From Flavobacteriaceae bacterium (GTDB lineage Bacteria; Bacteroidota; Bacteroidia; Flavobacteriales; Flavobacteriaceae): a DNA stretch of 64,000 nt. A program made the translations under genes and the position numbers. Shown here piece by piece: positions 18,188-26,453 of this stretch (position 1 is its first letter; each line of letters begins with the position of its first letter). The notes under the pieces were generated by a model. It was not told where the DNA came from. It saw only the letters and a list, made by a program, of their open reading frames with translations, and made no database searches. The stretch lies in NCBI GenBank assembly GCA_947453885.1, contig CANGIF010000007.1, forward strand, positions 29,201-93,200, given 5' to 3'.

Positions 18188-18541
18188 TTAAACGTCCAAT
18201 TTACTGATAAAACCAGTTGTCATTTTTTGGAATTCGATAATCTTATTTTCTATTTCTATCGTTTTTTCGTCGGTTATATATTTATTTTGATTTGCTATTA
18301 ATAATCGTGTTTGTAATTCAAATGATGAACCTAAACTTATATTTAAATAATGTTTAAAGTGTATATTTCCTCTATTTGATCCTTCAGCTATATTTGAAGG
18401 CATTGAAACAGCAGCTCTATTCATTTGACTCACTAAACCATAAACTTCATTCTTTGGAAACTCAAAACATATTTTATGAATATCTGAAGGGATTTCCATT
18501 GAAAACATCCAAATTTTAAGATTTTTAAAGTTATGTTTCAT
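18188..18541 (-). CDS. Four-helix-bundle protein of the S23 (23S rRNA intervening sequence) family
   Basis: A 117-residue all-helical protein. 'FKNLKIWMFSMEIPSDIHKIC' opens the family pattern (L..W..a..L...iy). 'EVYGLVSQMNRAAVSMPSNIA' followed by EGSNRG is the strongly conserved centre, and 'FKHYLNISLGSSFELQTRLLIA' the third helix. Homologues are encoded inside 23S rRNA intervening sequences in several bacteria and stand-alone elsewhere; their role is unresolved, probably nucleic-acid binding. Here it lies inside a metabolic operon with which it has no obvious link, flanked by the two halves of an inverted repeat that occurs without a gene at two other junctions of the same operon. Confidence 0.9.
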   Translation of the reverse strand: MKHNFKNLKIWMFSMEIPSDIHKICFEFPKNEVYGLVSQMNRAAVSMPSNIAEGSNRGNIHFKHYLNISLGSSFELQTRLLIANQNKYITDEKTIEIENKIIEFQKMTTGFISKLDV

Positions 18542-18576
18542 AAGTCTTGCTTCTTGTTTCTTGCCTCTATTTTCTA
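18542..18576 (-). repeat. 5' arm of the beta-oxidation intergenic element around the four-helix-bundle gene
   Basis: On the coding strand it starts with the thiolase stop codon, TAGAAAATAGAGG, then CAAGAAACAAGAAGCAAGAC. The same sequence with small changes begins at the stop codons of the two genes upstream in the operon. It is followed directly by the start of the four-helix-bundle gene. Confidence 0.7.
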
Positions 18577-19755
18577 TAGCAATTCATATATTCCCGCAGA
18601 ACCTTGACCTGTTCCAACACACATACTAACGATTCCGTATTTTGATTTTCTTAATCGCATTTCGTCAAATAATTGAACTGATAATTTTGCACCAGTACAA
18701 CCCAGTGGATGCCCTAAGGCTATGGCACCTCCATTTACGTTTACGATATCAGGGTTTAAGCTTAATTCTCTTACTACGGCTAATGATTGTGAGGCAAAAG
18801 CTTCGTTTAGTTCGATTAAGTCGATATCGTTTAAGGATAATCCAGCTTGTTTTAAAGCTTTTGGGATGGCTTTTACTGGACCAATTCCCATGATTCTTGG
18901 CTCTACACCAGCAGAAGCAAAGTTTACTAATCGTGCGATAGGAGTGATGCCTAATTCTTTCACGAGTTCTTCACTCATGATTAATACAAATGCGGCACCA
19001 TCACTCATTTGTGATGAGTTTCCAGCAGTAACACTTCCGTCTGCTGCAAATACCGGTTTTAGTTTTCCTAAAGCGGCTAAATTGGTATCTGCTCTCGGAC
19101 CTTCGTCTTTAGTTACGGTATACGATTTGGTTTCTTTTTTGCCATTTTCATTGATGAAAGTTTGCTCAACAGTAATTGGTACGATTTGTTTGTCAAATTT
19201 ACCTTCTGCTTGTGCTTTCAACGCTTTTTGATGCGAGTTAAAAGCAAACTCATCTTGATCTTCACGAGAAACATTGAACTGTTTAGCAACAGCTTCTGCT
19301 GTTAATCCCATTCCCCAATAGTAATCTTCATGACCTTCTTTTGCTACAGCGTAATCTGGTGTTGGTTTGTAACCACCCATTGGAATGAATGACATACTTT
19401 CTGCACCACCAGCAATGATGCAATCAGCCATGCCACTTTGGATTTTAGCAGTGGCCATTCCGATGGTTTCCAATCCAGAGGCGCAGTATCTATTCACCGT
19501 AACACCTGGAACATCGGTAACTTTTAATCCCATTAAGGAAATTAATCGTCCAACATTTAACCCTTGTTCTGCTTCAGGCATGGCGTTTCCAACCATAACA
19601 TCGTCAATTCTTGTTTTATCAAAATCTGGAAATTGTGCCATCATGTGTTCGATGGTTTCTGCTGCTAATTCGTCAGGACGTTTGAAGCGAAAAACTCCTT
19701 TTGGTGCTTTTCCAACTGCTGTACGAAATCCGGATACTATATAGGCTGTTTTCAT
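18574..19755 (-). CDS. Acetyl-CoA C-acyltransferase (thiolase, FadA-like)
   Basis: A 393-residue thiolase for the last step of beta-oxidation, cleaving 3-ketoacyl-CoA with CoA. The acylated cysteine lies in 'VNRYCASGLETIGMA' (about 90). 'ELNEAFASQSLAVVREL' and 'GGAIALGHPLGCTGAK' supply the catalytic His, and 'VSMCVGTGQGSAGIYE' the second catalytic Cys. Full length. It sits between the FadB-like fusion and the four-helix-bundle gene; its TAG stop is part of the repeat element that follows. Confidence 0.95.
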   Translation of the reverse strand: MKTAYIVSGFRTAVGKAPKGVFRFKRPDELAAETIEHMMAQFPDFDKTRIDDVMVGNAMPEAEQGLNVGRLISLMGLKVTDVPGVTVNRYCASGLETIGMATAKIQSGMADCIIAGGAESMSFIPMGGYKPTPDYAVAKEGHEDYYWGMGLTAEAVAKQFNVSREDQDEFAFNSHQKALKAQAEGKFDKQIVPITVEQTFINENGKKETKSYTVTKDEGPRADTNLAALGKLKPVFAADGSVTAGNSSQMSDGAAFVLIMSEELVKELGITPIARLVNFASAGVEPRIMGIGPVKAIPKALKQAGLSLNDIDLIELNEAFASQSLAVVRELSLNPDIVNVNGGAIALGHPLGCTGAKLSVQLFDEMRLRKSKYGIVSMCVGTGQGSAGIYELL

Positions 19756-19851
19756 ATTTTATATTTTTTGAGAGGAAAGAAGCAAGAGATAAGACCGCTT
19801 CGCTGAAAGATTGTTTCTGTCTTTCTTCTTTCTTCTTGTTTCTATTTTCTA
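19756..19851 (-). repeat. Gene-free copy of the beta-oxidation intergenic element (C)
   Basis: Begins at the stop codon of the FadB-like gene (TAGAAAATAGAAACAAGAAG), has a central GCGAAGCGG segment, and ends with TCTTATCTCTTGCTTC and CTCTCAAAAAA just before the thiolase ATG. The non-coding span is 93 nt. The purine-rich first half and pyrimidine-rich second half can pair into a long imperfect hairpin. Confidence 0.7.
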
Positions 19852-22239
19852 ATTTCTCAGCGGTTTTCCTTTTGTTAACATAAATTGGATTCGCTCCAAC
19901 GTTTTTCTTTCTGTACAAAGCGATAAAAATGCTTCACGTTCGATATCTAATAAGTATTGTTCACTTACTAATGTTGGTTCTGATAAATCGCCTCCTGCCA
20001 TTACATAAGCTAGTTTGTTGGCAATTTTCAAATCGTGTTCAGAGATGTATTTTCCAGCTACCATTTGGTTGGTTCCTACTAAGAACATTCCTAAGGCTTG
20101 TTTTCCTAATACTTTAATGTCAGTTCTTCTAACCGGTTGTGTGTAGCCTTGATCTGCCATTTGTAAAGCCACTTGTTTGGCAACCGCTATTTGACGGTCT
20201 TTGTTTACTACCACAATATCTTTTCCTTTTTGTAAAATGCCCAAATCGAAAGCTTCATAAGCTGATGTGGCTACTTTTGCCATTCCGATAGTTAGGAAGT
20301 TTTCTTGTAATACATTCAACTCCACATCGTTTTTACGGAATAGGTCAGAAGCTCTTAAAGCCATTTCTTTAGAACCACCACCGCCTGGAATTACACCAAC
20401 TCCAAATTCTACCAAACCAATATAGGTTTCTGCAGCGGCAACAACTCTATCAGCGTGCATACTCATTTCGCAACCACCACCTAAAGTCATTCCATGAGGT
20501 GCCACTATTACTGGAATTGCAGAATAACGAACACGCATCATAGTGTCTTGGAACATTTTGATGGCCATGTTCAATTCGTCGTATTCTTGCTCGACTGCCA
20601 TCATGAAAATCATTCCGATGTTGGCTCCAACAGAGAAATTTGTTCCTTGATTTCCAATGACCAATCCGCGGTATTCTTTTTCTGCTAAATCGATGGCTTT
20701 GTTGATAGCGGTTAACACACCACCACCAATGGTATTCATTTTAGAGTGGAATTCTAAGTTTAAGATACCATCACCTAAATCGAAAACTGTGGCATCTGAG
20801 TTACCCCAAACTTTGTGGCTATCTCTAATGTTATCCAAAATGATAAAGGCATCTTGACCTGGCTTTTCTTCTTGTGATTTGGTTGGAATGTTATAGAAAC
20901 ACGTTTTACCATTTTTAACGGTATAAAAAGACGTATTTCCTGAAGCTAGCATATCCGTAACCCAGGATGCTGGTTTATAACCTTCAGTTTCCATCATGGC
21001 GATTGTTTTTTCAACACCTATGGCATCCCAGATTTCAAACGGACCAGTTTCCCAACCGAAACCGGCTTTCATAGCATCATCAATTTTGTAGAATTCGTCA
21101 GTGATTTCAGGAACTCTATTCGAGCAGTAGGCAAACATTGCCGAGAAGTTCTTTCTGTAAAAATCGCCTGCTTTATCTTTTCCTTTTACTAAAACTTTGA
21201 ATCTATCGATTGGCTTATCAATGGTTTTGGTTAATTCCAATGTAGCAAACGATGCTTTTTTAGCCGCTCTGTATTCTAATGTAATTAAATCTAAAGATAA
21301 GATTTCTTTGCCTTCTTTTTTGTAAAAACCTTGTCCGGTTTTGCTTCCCAACCATTTGTTTTCCATCATTTTGTTGATGAAATCGGGTAGTTTGAACAAT
21401 TTGTGCGCTTCGTCATTTGGACAGCCTTCATATAATCCGTTGGCCACATGAACCAAAGTATCCAATCCAACTACATCTACTGTTCTGAAAGTGGCTGATT
21501 TTGGGCGACCGATTACAGGTCCTGTTAGTTTGTCTATTTCTTCAATGGTCAATCCCATTTCTTTTACCAAATGGAACAAACTCTGAATTCCGAAAATACC
21601 AATACGATTTCCGATGAATGCTGGAGTATCTTTGGCTACGACCGAAGTTTTTCCTAAATATTGCGAACCGTAATTCGTCAAGAATTCTAATACTTCAGTT
21701 GACGTTTTTGGTCCTGGTATGATTTCGAATAACTTCAAATAACGTGCAGGGTTGAAGAAGTGCGTGCCACAGAAGTGTGCTTGAAAATCTTCGCTACGGC
21801 CTTCGTTCATGAACTTAATCGGAATTCCCGAAGTATTTGATGTCACTAATGTGCCTGGTTTACGGAATTTGTCGATTTGTTCGAATACCAATTTCTTGAT
21901 GTCCAAACGTTCTACGACTACTTCAATAATCCAATCGCATGTAGCAATTTTGGACATATCGTCTGTAGTATTCCCAGTGGTGATTCTGGTAGCGAACTTC
22001 TGACTGTAAATAGGCGATGGGTTTGATTTTAAAGCATTCGCCAAATGGTCGTTTACCACGCGATTGCGAACTACTTTACTTTCTAAAGTCAGTCCTTTTT
22101 TCTCTTCAGCTTCGGTTAGTGCATTTGGAACGATGTCTAAAAGCAACACTTCCACACCAATGTTTGCAAAATGGCATGCAATTCCAGAACCCATGATTCC
22201 AGAACCTACTACTGCCACTTTTTTGATTATTCGTTTCAT
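19849..22239 (-). CDS. 3-hydroxyacyl-CoA dehydrogenase / enoyl-CoA hydratase fusion (FadB/FadJ-like, reversed order)
   Basis: A 796-residue bifunctional enzyme for the middle steps of beta-oxidation. Residues 1-300 are the NAD-binding dehydrogenase ('VAVVGSGIMGSGIACHFANI', 'CGTHFFNPARYLKLFEI', 'DTPAFIGNRIG'), followed by a second dehydrogenase C-terminal-like domain up to about 450. From about 490 to 700 there is a crotonase fold ('SKMNTIGGGVLTAINKAID', 'GNQGTNFSVGANIGM', 'HGMTLGGGCEMSMHADRVV'). E. coli FadB has the opposite order. It acts with the thiolase and acyl-CoA dehydrogenase downstream. Confidence 0.94.
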   Translation of the reverse strand: MKRIIKKVAVVGSGIMGSGIACHFANIGVEVLLLDIVPNALTEAEEKKGLTLESKVVRNRVVNDHLANALKSNPSPIYSQKFATRITTGNTTDDMSKIATCDWIIEVVVERLDIKKLVFEQIDKFRKPGTLVTSNTSGIPIKFMNEGRSEDFQAHFCGTHFFNPARYLKLFEIIPGPKTSTEVLEFLTNYGSQYLGKTSVVAKDTPAFIGNRIGIFGIQSLFHLVKEMGLTIEEIDKLTGPVIGRPKSATFRTVDVVGLDTLVHVANGLYEGCPNDEAHKLFKLPDFINKMMENKWLGSKTGQGFYKKEGKEILSLDLITLEYRAAKKASFATLELTKTIDKPIDRFKVLVKGKDKAGDFYRKNFSAMFAYCSNRVPEITDEFYKIDDAMKAGFGWETGPFEIWDAIGVEKTIAMMETEGYKPASWVTDMLASGNTSFYTVKNGKTCFYNIPTKSQEEKPGQDAFIILDNIRDSHKVWGNSDATVFDLGDGILNLEFHSKMNTIGGGVLTAINKAIDLAEKEYRGLVIGNQGTNFSVGANIGMIFMMAVEQEYDELNMAIKMFQDTMMRVRYSAIPVIVAPHGMTLGGGCEMSMHADRVVAAAETYIGLVEFGVGVIPGGGGSKEMALRASDLFRKNDVELNVLQENFLTIGMAKVATSAYEAFDLGILQKGKDIVVVNKDRQIAVAKQVALQMADQGYTQPVRRTDIKVLGKQALGMFLVGTNQMVAGKYISEHDLKIANKLAYVMAGGDLSEPTLVSEQYLLDIEREAFLSLCTERKTLERIQFMLTKGKPLRN

Positions 22240-22335
22240 TTATTTGTTATTTTTTGAAGCAAGAACCAAGATACAAGAGCCAAGACTTTTTTGCAAATGG
22301 TTTTCTTTCTTCTTGTTTCTTTCCTCTATTTTCTA
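22240..22335 (-). repeat. Gene-free copy of the beta-oxidation intergenic element (D)
   Basis: Begins at the MarR stop codon (TAGAAAATAGAGGAAAGAAA, then CAAGAAG) and ends with GTTCTTGCTTCAAAAAATA before the FadB-like ATG. The non-coding span is 93 nt, the same as copy C. Purine-rich and pyrimidine-rich halves can form an imperfect hairpin. Confidence 0.7.
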
Positions 22336-22764
22336 AAATATTTTTTTTTCTGTTATCAAATCATTAATTATTTCGGCAACTTCCATAAAGTGATTGAGTT
22401 TTTCTTCAGAAATGTTTTTCTTGACACTTTCGTTAAATTTTAAAACCGTTTCTTTCGATTGGGCGCGCATTTCTTTGCCTAAATCGGTTAAAGATATTAG
22501 AACGCCACGACCATCTTCAGGGTTTTTCTTTCGGGTAATTAATCCTTTTTCTTCTAAAGTTTTTAAGGTTCGAGTTAACGAAGTGGGTTCCATTCCCATT
22601 CGGTTACTGATGTAGGTTGAAGGCGTGCCATCTTCTTTGTCAATGCTTAATAAGGCAAATCCGATGGCCATTGAACCATCAAATTTCGAGGCTTCATCGT
22701 TGTACATTCTGGAAACGGCTTGCCAGGTTGCACGAAGGATATAGTCAATAGTTTTATCTTTCAT
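22333..22764 (-). CDS. MarR-family transcriptional regulator of the beta-oxidation operon
   Basis: A 143-residue winged-helix regulator. 'GTPSTYISNRMGMEPTSLTRT' is the helix-turn-helix, followed by 'LKTLEEKGLITRKKNPEDGRG' for the wing; N- and C-terminal helices give the MarR dimer. It is the first gene of the operon leading into FadB-, thiolase- and acyl-CoA dehydrogenase-like genes. Two near-identical 24-bp palindromes lie next to its -7 box, so autoregulation of the whole operon, probably relieved by acyl-CoA or fatty acid, is the simple reading. The ligand is inferred only from context. Confidence 0.92.
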   Translation of the reverse strand: MKDKTIDYILRATWQAVSRMYNDEASKFDGSMAIGFALLSIDKEDGTPSTYISNRMGMEPTSLTRTLKTLEEKGLITRKKNPEDGRGVLISLTDLGKEMRAQSKETVLKFNESVKKNISEEKLNHFMEVAEIINDLITEKKIF

Positions 22765-22805
22765 ATTAGATGAATCGAAATGCGATATCGATTTAGTTTC
22801 TGTAT

Positions 22806-22813
22806 CAAAGATA
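22806..22813 (-). promoter_or_regulatory. -7 box of the MarR/beta-oxidation operon
   Basis: TATCTTTG on the minus strand, 41 bp before the MarR start. The nearer palindrome begins 7 bp upstream and covers the -33 region, so a bound repressor would block RNA polymerase. Confidence 0.6.
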
Positions 22814-22820
22814 AATAAAA

Positions 22821-22873
22821 AAATACTATGCGCGCATAGTATTTGTGTTAAATTTTATGCACGCATAGTATTT
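22821..22873. promoter_or_regulatory. Twin palindromic operators of the MarR regulator
   Basis: Site 1 (22821-22844) is a perfect 24-bp palindrome with core ACTATGCGCGCATAGT. Site 2 (22850-22873) has the same layout with core TTTATGCACGCATAGT and agrees with site 1 at 21 of 24 positions. Centres are 29 bp apart. Such paired palindromes next to an autoregulated marR gene are typical operators. Confidence 0.85.
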
Positions 22874-23127
22874 TTTAAATATTTTACGTTCTTCTACTTC
22901 AAATTTAGATCAAAATTATAGGTTTAATTTATTGAAAAAGAAAATGTAAAGTGAAATCAAAAAATAATTTGAAATTGGATATATTTGATTTTGAAACACG
23001 AATATTGGTTTATAATAAAGTTGAAAAATCAACTTCACTTTTGACATAAATTCTAAAAAATATCTGTGATAAGTTGGATTTTATTTTTTTTAAACAGGAA
23101 GAATTGTCATAAAAAATAAGGGTTTAA
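22874..23127. other. AT-rich intergenic region
   Basis: Between the MarR operators and the DUF1015 stop. I see no ORF, terminator or repeat worth naming. Confidence 0.5.
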
Positions 23128-24354
23128 TTACAGCTCATAAATTAGTAAACCACTTCTAAATTTAGGTTCAATATAAGTACTTTTAGGTGGCATTATCAAA
23201 TCATGATCTGCAACTGCTTTTATTTCATTTATATCTGATGGGAATAACATAAAGCCAACTTCAAATTCACCTTCATCTATAACTTCTTTAATAGTCAAAA
23301 TAGATTCTTTTCCAGGAATATAATCAATTCGTTCATCATTTCTTAAATCTTCAATGCCTAATAAGGGTAATAAAACTTTGTCATAAAGAATTTGAGCATC
23401 TAAATTAGTCAATATAGAATTTAATTTTGTTTCATTCAAATCATGCTTATAAAAAAGAGCATAAAAATTACCTGCTAAGTACATTCCAAATTCAAATTTA
23501 TTTTCAGGTTTCCAAAGTTCTTGACCTTTCGGTTTAATAATAAAATACTCTGATAATTTAGAAATAAAATCATCTTTAGTAAAGCCATTTAAATCTCTTA
23601 CAATTCTATTAAATTCATATATCTTGATTGAACTTTCAGCTATAAGAAAACTCATAAAATAATTTAAATTCTCATTTTTGGATTCCTTATATTCATCGTA
23701 TAATAATTCTGCGGAAGCAGATCTATGATGACCATCAGCTATATAAACTTCAGTAATAGAATCAAATTTACTTTCTAGCCATTGTATTTCATTTTCGTTA
23801 TCTATAACCCAAAGTGTATGCTTTTCTTTGTTGGTTGTTGTGAAATGATAAGTTGGATTTGTTTTTTTTATTTCAGCAATCCATGAATTAATTGCTAAAT
23901 CATCTGGATATGTTATTAAAACTGGTTCTGTGTTAAATTCGGTTTGATGTAAATAATCTTTAAATAATTCTACTCTATACTGTAGAGTGTCTTCGTGTTT
24001 TTTAATAATGTTTTGTTTGTAATCTTCAATTGCTGTTCCTGCAACTATGCCTGAATATGTTGAATTCTTTGTTTGAATTTCATATAAATAAAAGGCATTT
24101 TTTTGCTCCTTAATAAAAATATTTTCGGCTTTAAAATCATGGTATTTTAAAGAAACTCCTTTAAATCTTTTATCAAGTGTTATCTTTTGTGAGTGAACAT
24201 AAGCAGGGTTAATAACATGTAAAAATGAATAAGGATTGAAGTTTAACCATGCTGCTAATTCAGATGTGCTATAATCATCATAAGATCTACAGGTAACTAA
24301 AGCTACTTTATCAATACTTGGTCGAACTGCTCTAAAAGGAATAATTTTAGCCAT
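23128..24354 (-). CDS. DUF1015 domain protein
   Basis: A 408-residue cytoplasmic protein covering the whole DUF1015 family length. The recognised opening is 'IIPFRAVRPSIDKVALVTCR', with 'NPYSFLHVINP' next. The most conserved part is 'EVYIADGHHRSASAELLYDE' (about 205), a DGHHR motif that looks catalytic or metal binding. 'DERIDYIPGKESI' and 'FRSGLLIYEL' close it. The enzymatic role is unknown; the family is widespread in Bacteroidota, often near serine biosynthesis genes, which are not seen here. A terminator separates it from the dehydrogenase gene upstream. Confidence 0.88.
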   Translation of the reverse strand: MAKIIPFRAVRPSIDKVALVTCRSYDDYSTSELAAWLNFNPYSFLHVINPAYVHSQKITLDKRFKGVSLKYHDFKAENIFIKEQKNAFYLYEIQTKNSTYSGIVAGTAIEDYKQNIIKKHEDTLQYRVELFKDYLHQTEFNTEPVLITYPDDLAINSWIAEIKKTNPTYHFTTTNKEKHTLWVIDNENEIQWLESKFDSITEVYIADGHHRSASAELLYDEYKESKNENLNYFMSFLIAESSIKIYEFNRIVRDLNGFTKDDFISKLSEYFIIKPKGQELWKPENKFEFGMYLAGNFYALFYKHDLNETKLNSILTNLDAQILYDKVLLPLLGIEDLRNDERIDYIPGKESILTIKEVIDEGEFEVGFMLFPSDINEIKAVADHDLIMPPKSTYIEPKFRSGLLIYEL

Positions 24355-24370
24355 TATTTATGTGAAATAA

Positions 24371-24411
24371 AAAAGTGATTAGTAAAGCATTAAAATACAC
24401 TAATCACTTTT
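24371..24411 (-). terminator. Intrinsic terminator after the hydroxybutyryl-CoA dehydrogenase gene
   Basis: AAAAGTGATTAGT / ACTAATCACTTTT, a 13-bp perfect stem, followed on the minus strand by TTTATTTC. DUF1015 therefore probably has its own promoter. Confidence 0.8.
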
Positions 24412-24422
24412 ATTTTATATGT

Positions 24423-25313
24423 TTACTTACTAAATTGTATTGAAACTTTTTCTGCTTTTTTGCTTGTTGAATAATCATAAAAACCTTCTCCCGACTTAAC
24501 GCCTAGTTTTCCCGCCATGACCATGTTAACTAAAAGGGGGCATGGAGCATATTTTGGATTTTTAAACCCATCATACATTACATTTAAAATTGAAAGGCAA
24601 ACGTCTAATCCTATAAAATCTGCAAGTTGCAATGGCCCCATTGGATGTGCCATACCCAATTTCATTACTGTATCAATTTCATATACTCCCGCTACACCAT
24701 TATACAATGCTTCTATTGCTTCATTTATCATTGGAAGTAAAATTCTATTTGCTACAAATCCTGGATAATCTTTAACTTCAGTTGGGGTTTTACCTAATTT
24801 AATTGATAAATCCATAATAGTTTTCGTTACTTCGTCAGAAGTAGAATAGCCACGAATTATTTCTACTAATTTCATTATTGGAACTGGATTCATAAAATGC
24901 ATTCCAATAACTCGCTCTGGATGTTCAACATGAGAAGCAATTTGGGTAATAGAAATTGATGATGTATTAGTTGCTAAAATTACGTTGTGATCACATAGTT
25001 CACTTAATTGTTTAAAAATATTGAATTTTAATTCTACATTTTCAGTTGCTGCTTCAACAACTAAATCGCAACCTGCCAATCCATCTTTTAAATCTGTATA
25101 TGAAATAATATTTGAAATAGTATTTTGTTTCGTTTCTTCACTTAATGTTCCTTTTGCAATCATTCTATCAAGATTAGAGACAATGTTATTTATTGCTCTT
25201 TCGATATTTTGATCATTTTTATCGATTAATTTTACGGTAAAACCACTTTGTGCAAAAGTGTGAGCAATTCCATTTCCCATGGTTCCAGCACCTATTACTG
25301 CAATTGTTTTCAT
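24423..25313 (-). CDS. 3-hydroxybutyryl-CoA dehydrogenase
   Basis: A 296-residue NAD(P)-dependent dehydrogenase interconverting acetoacetyl-CoA and 3-hydroxybutyryl-CoA. The Rossmann start is 'IAVIGAGTMGNGIAHTFAQS'. 'GMHFMNPVPIMKLVEIIRG' carries the catalytic His, and 'KDYPGFVANRILLPMINEA' and 'MAHPMGPLQLADFIGLD' shape the C-terminal dimer domain. Full length for the single-domain (PaaH/Hbd) type. It lies 39 bp after the Gfo/Idh oxidoreductase gene and probably shares its promoter. Confidence 0.94.
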   Translation of the reverse strand: MKTIAVIGAGTMGNGIAHTFAQSGFTVKLIDKNDQNIERAINNIVSNLDRMIAKGTLSEETKQNTISNIISYTDLKDGLAGCDLVVEAATENVELKFNIFKQLSELCDHNVILATNTSSISITQIASHVEHPERVIGMHFMNPVPIMKLVEIIRGYSTSDEVTKTIMDLSIKLGKTPTEVKDYPGFVANRILLPMINEAIEALYNGVAGVYEIDTVMKLGMAHPMGPLQLADFIGLDVCLSILNVMYDGFKNPKYAPCPLLVNMVMAGKLGVKSGEGFYDYSTSKKAEKVSIQFSK

Positions 25314-25352
25314 ATATACTTATTTTATAATTTATGATGTTTCTAATTTTTC

Positions 25353-26321
25353 TTATTTTGAATGCATTGAATCGATAATCATATAAGCTATTCGCAATGC
25401 CTCAGTTCCATCTTCAAGAGTTACAATTGGAGTCGAGTTATTTGTTATTGCTTCAGCAAAAGTTTCCAGTTCGTCTAAAATGGCATTGTTTGGAGCAATT
25501 TCAGGATTAGCAAAATATATTTGTTTTTTTTCGCCTTCAGCATTTTGCAGAATCATATCAAAATCACCTGGAATTTCAGGTGCATCTTTCATTTTTACCA
25601 CTTCACAAATTTTATCTAAATAATCAACCGAAATATATGCGTCTTTTTGAAAGAAACGAGACTTGCGCATATTTTTCATTGAAATCCTGCTGGAAGTAAT
25701 ATTAGCAACACAACCGTTTTCAAATTCTATTCTGGCATTTGCTATGTCTGGCGATTGACTCAAAACAGAAACACCACTAGCATGAACAGCAGTAACTTTT
25801 GATTTTACAACACTTAAAATGGCATCAATATCGTGAATCATCAAGTCTAAAACTACAGGAACATCTGTGCCACGCGGATTGAATTCTGCTAAACGATGCG
25901 TTTCTATGAACATCGGACTTTCAATCATGTCTTTCACAGCAATAAAAGCAGGATTGAATCGTTCAACATGACCAACTTGCCCTTTTACATTGTATTCTTT
26001 GGATAAAGCGATTATTTCTTCAGCTTCTGTAACAGTTGTAGAAATAGGTTTTTCAATAAAAACATGTTTACCTGATTTGATTGCTACCTTTGCACATTTG
26101 TAATGGGATAATGTTGGTGTAACTATGTCAATAACATCTACTGCGTGGATTAATCGTGAAATAGTATCAAATTGTTTGTAGCCATATTCAGCTGCAATTT
26201 TAGCCCCATTTTCTATATTTTCATCATAAAAACCGACTAATTCATACTTTGAAGATTGTTGTAACAATCTTAAATGTATTTTTCCTAGATGTCCAGCTCC
26301 TAAAACGCCTACTTTTAACAT
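25353..26321 (-). CDS. Gfo/Idh/MocA-family oxidoreductase
   Basis: A 322-residue NAD(P)-dependent oxidoreductase. The N-terminal Rossmann fold has 'VGVLGAGHLGKIHLRLLQ', the central 'HVFIEKPISTTVTEAEEII' carries the conserved EKP, and 'DLMIHDIDAILSV' supplies the DxxxHDID-type substrate site. The family usually oxidises sugars or cyclitols; the substrate here is unknown. It is the first gene of a unit with the hydroxybutyryl-CoA dehydrogenase and divergent from pcm. Confidence 0.9.
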   Translation of the reverse strand: MLKVGVLGAGHLGKIHLRLLQQSSKYELVGFYDENIENGAKIAAEYGYKQFDTISRLIHAVDVIDIVTPTLSHYKCAKVAIKSGKHVFIEKPISTTVTEAEEIIALSKEYNVKGQVGHVERFNPAFIAVKDMIESPMFIETHRLAEFNPRGTDVPVVLDLMIHDIDAILSVVKSKVTAVHASGVSVLSQSPDIANARIEFENGCVANITSSRISMKNMRKSRFFQKDAYISVDYLDKICEVVKMKDAPEIPGDFDMILQNAEGEKKQIYFANPEIAPNNAILDELETFAEAITNNSTPIVTLEDGTEALRIAYMIIDSMHSK

Positions 26322-26337
26322 AATAATGAATTTTCAA

Positions 26338-26345
26338 CAAAAATA
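26338..26345 (-). promoter_or_regulatory. Putative -7 box of the Gfo/Idh operon
   Basis: TATTTTTG on the minus strand, 16 bp before the start. Upstream, TTTCAAG recurs three times between about 26354 and 26381; its role is unknown. Confidence 0.45.
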
Positions 26346-26453
26346 CATATTTGTTTCAAGTTTTAACTTTCAAGTTTCAAGTTTTTTTGGAAATTGTTCC
26401 TTGTTTTTTGAATAATTATCGGTTATTTTTACAAAAATAAATCAAATGTAACT

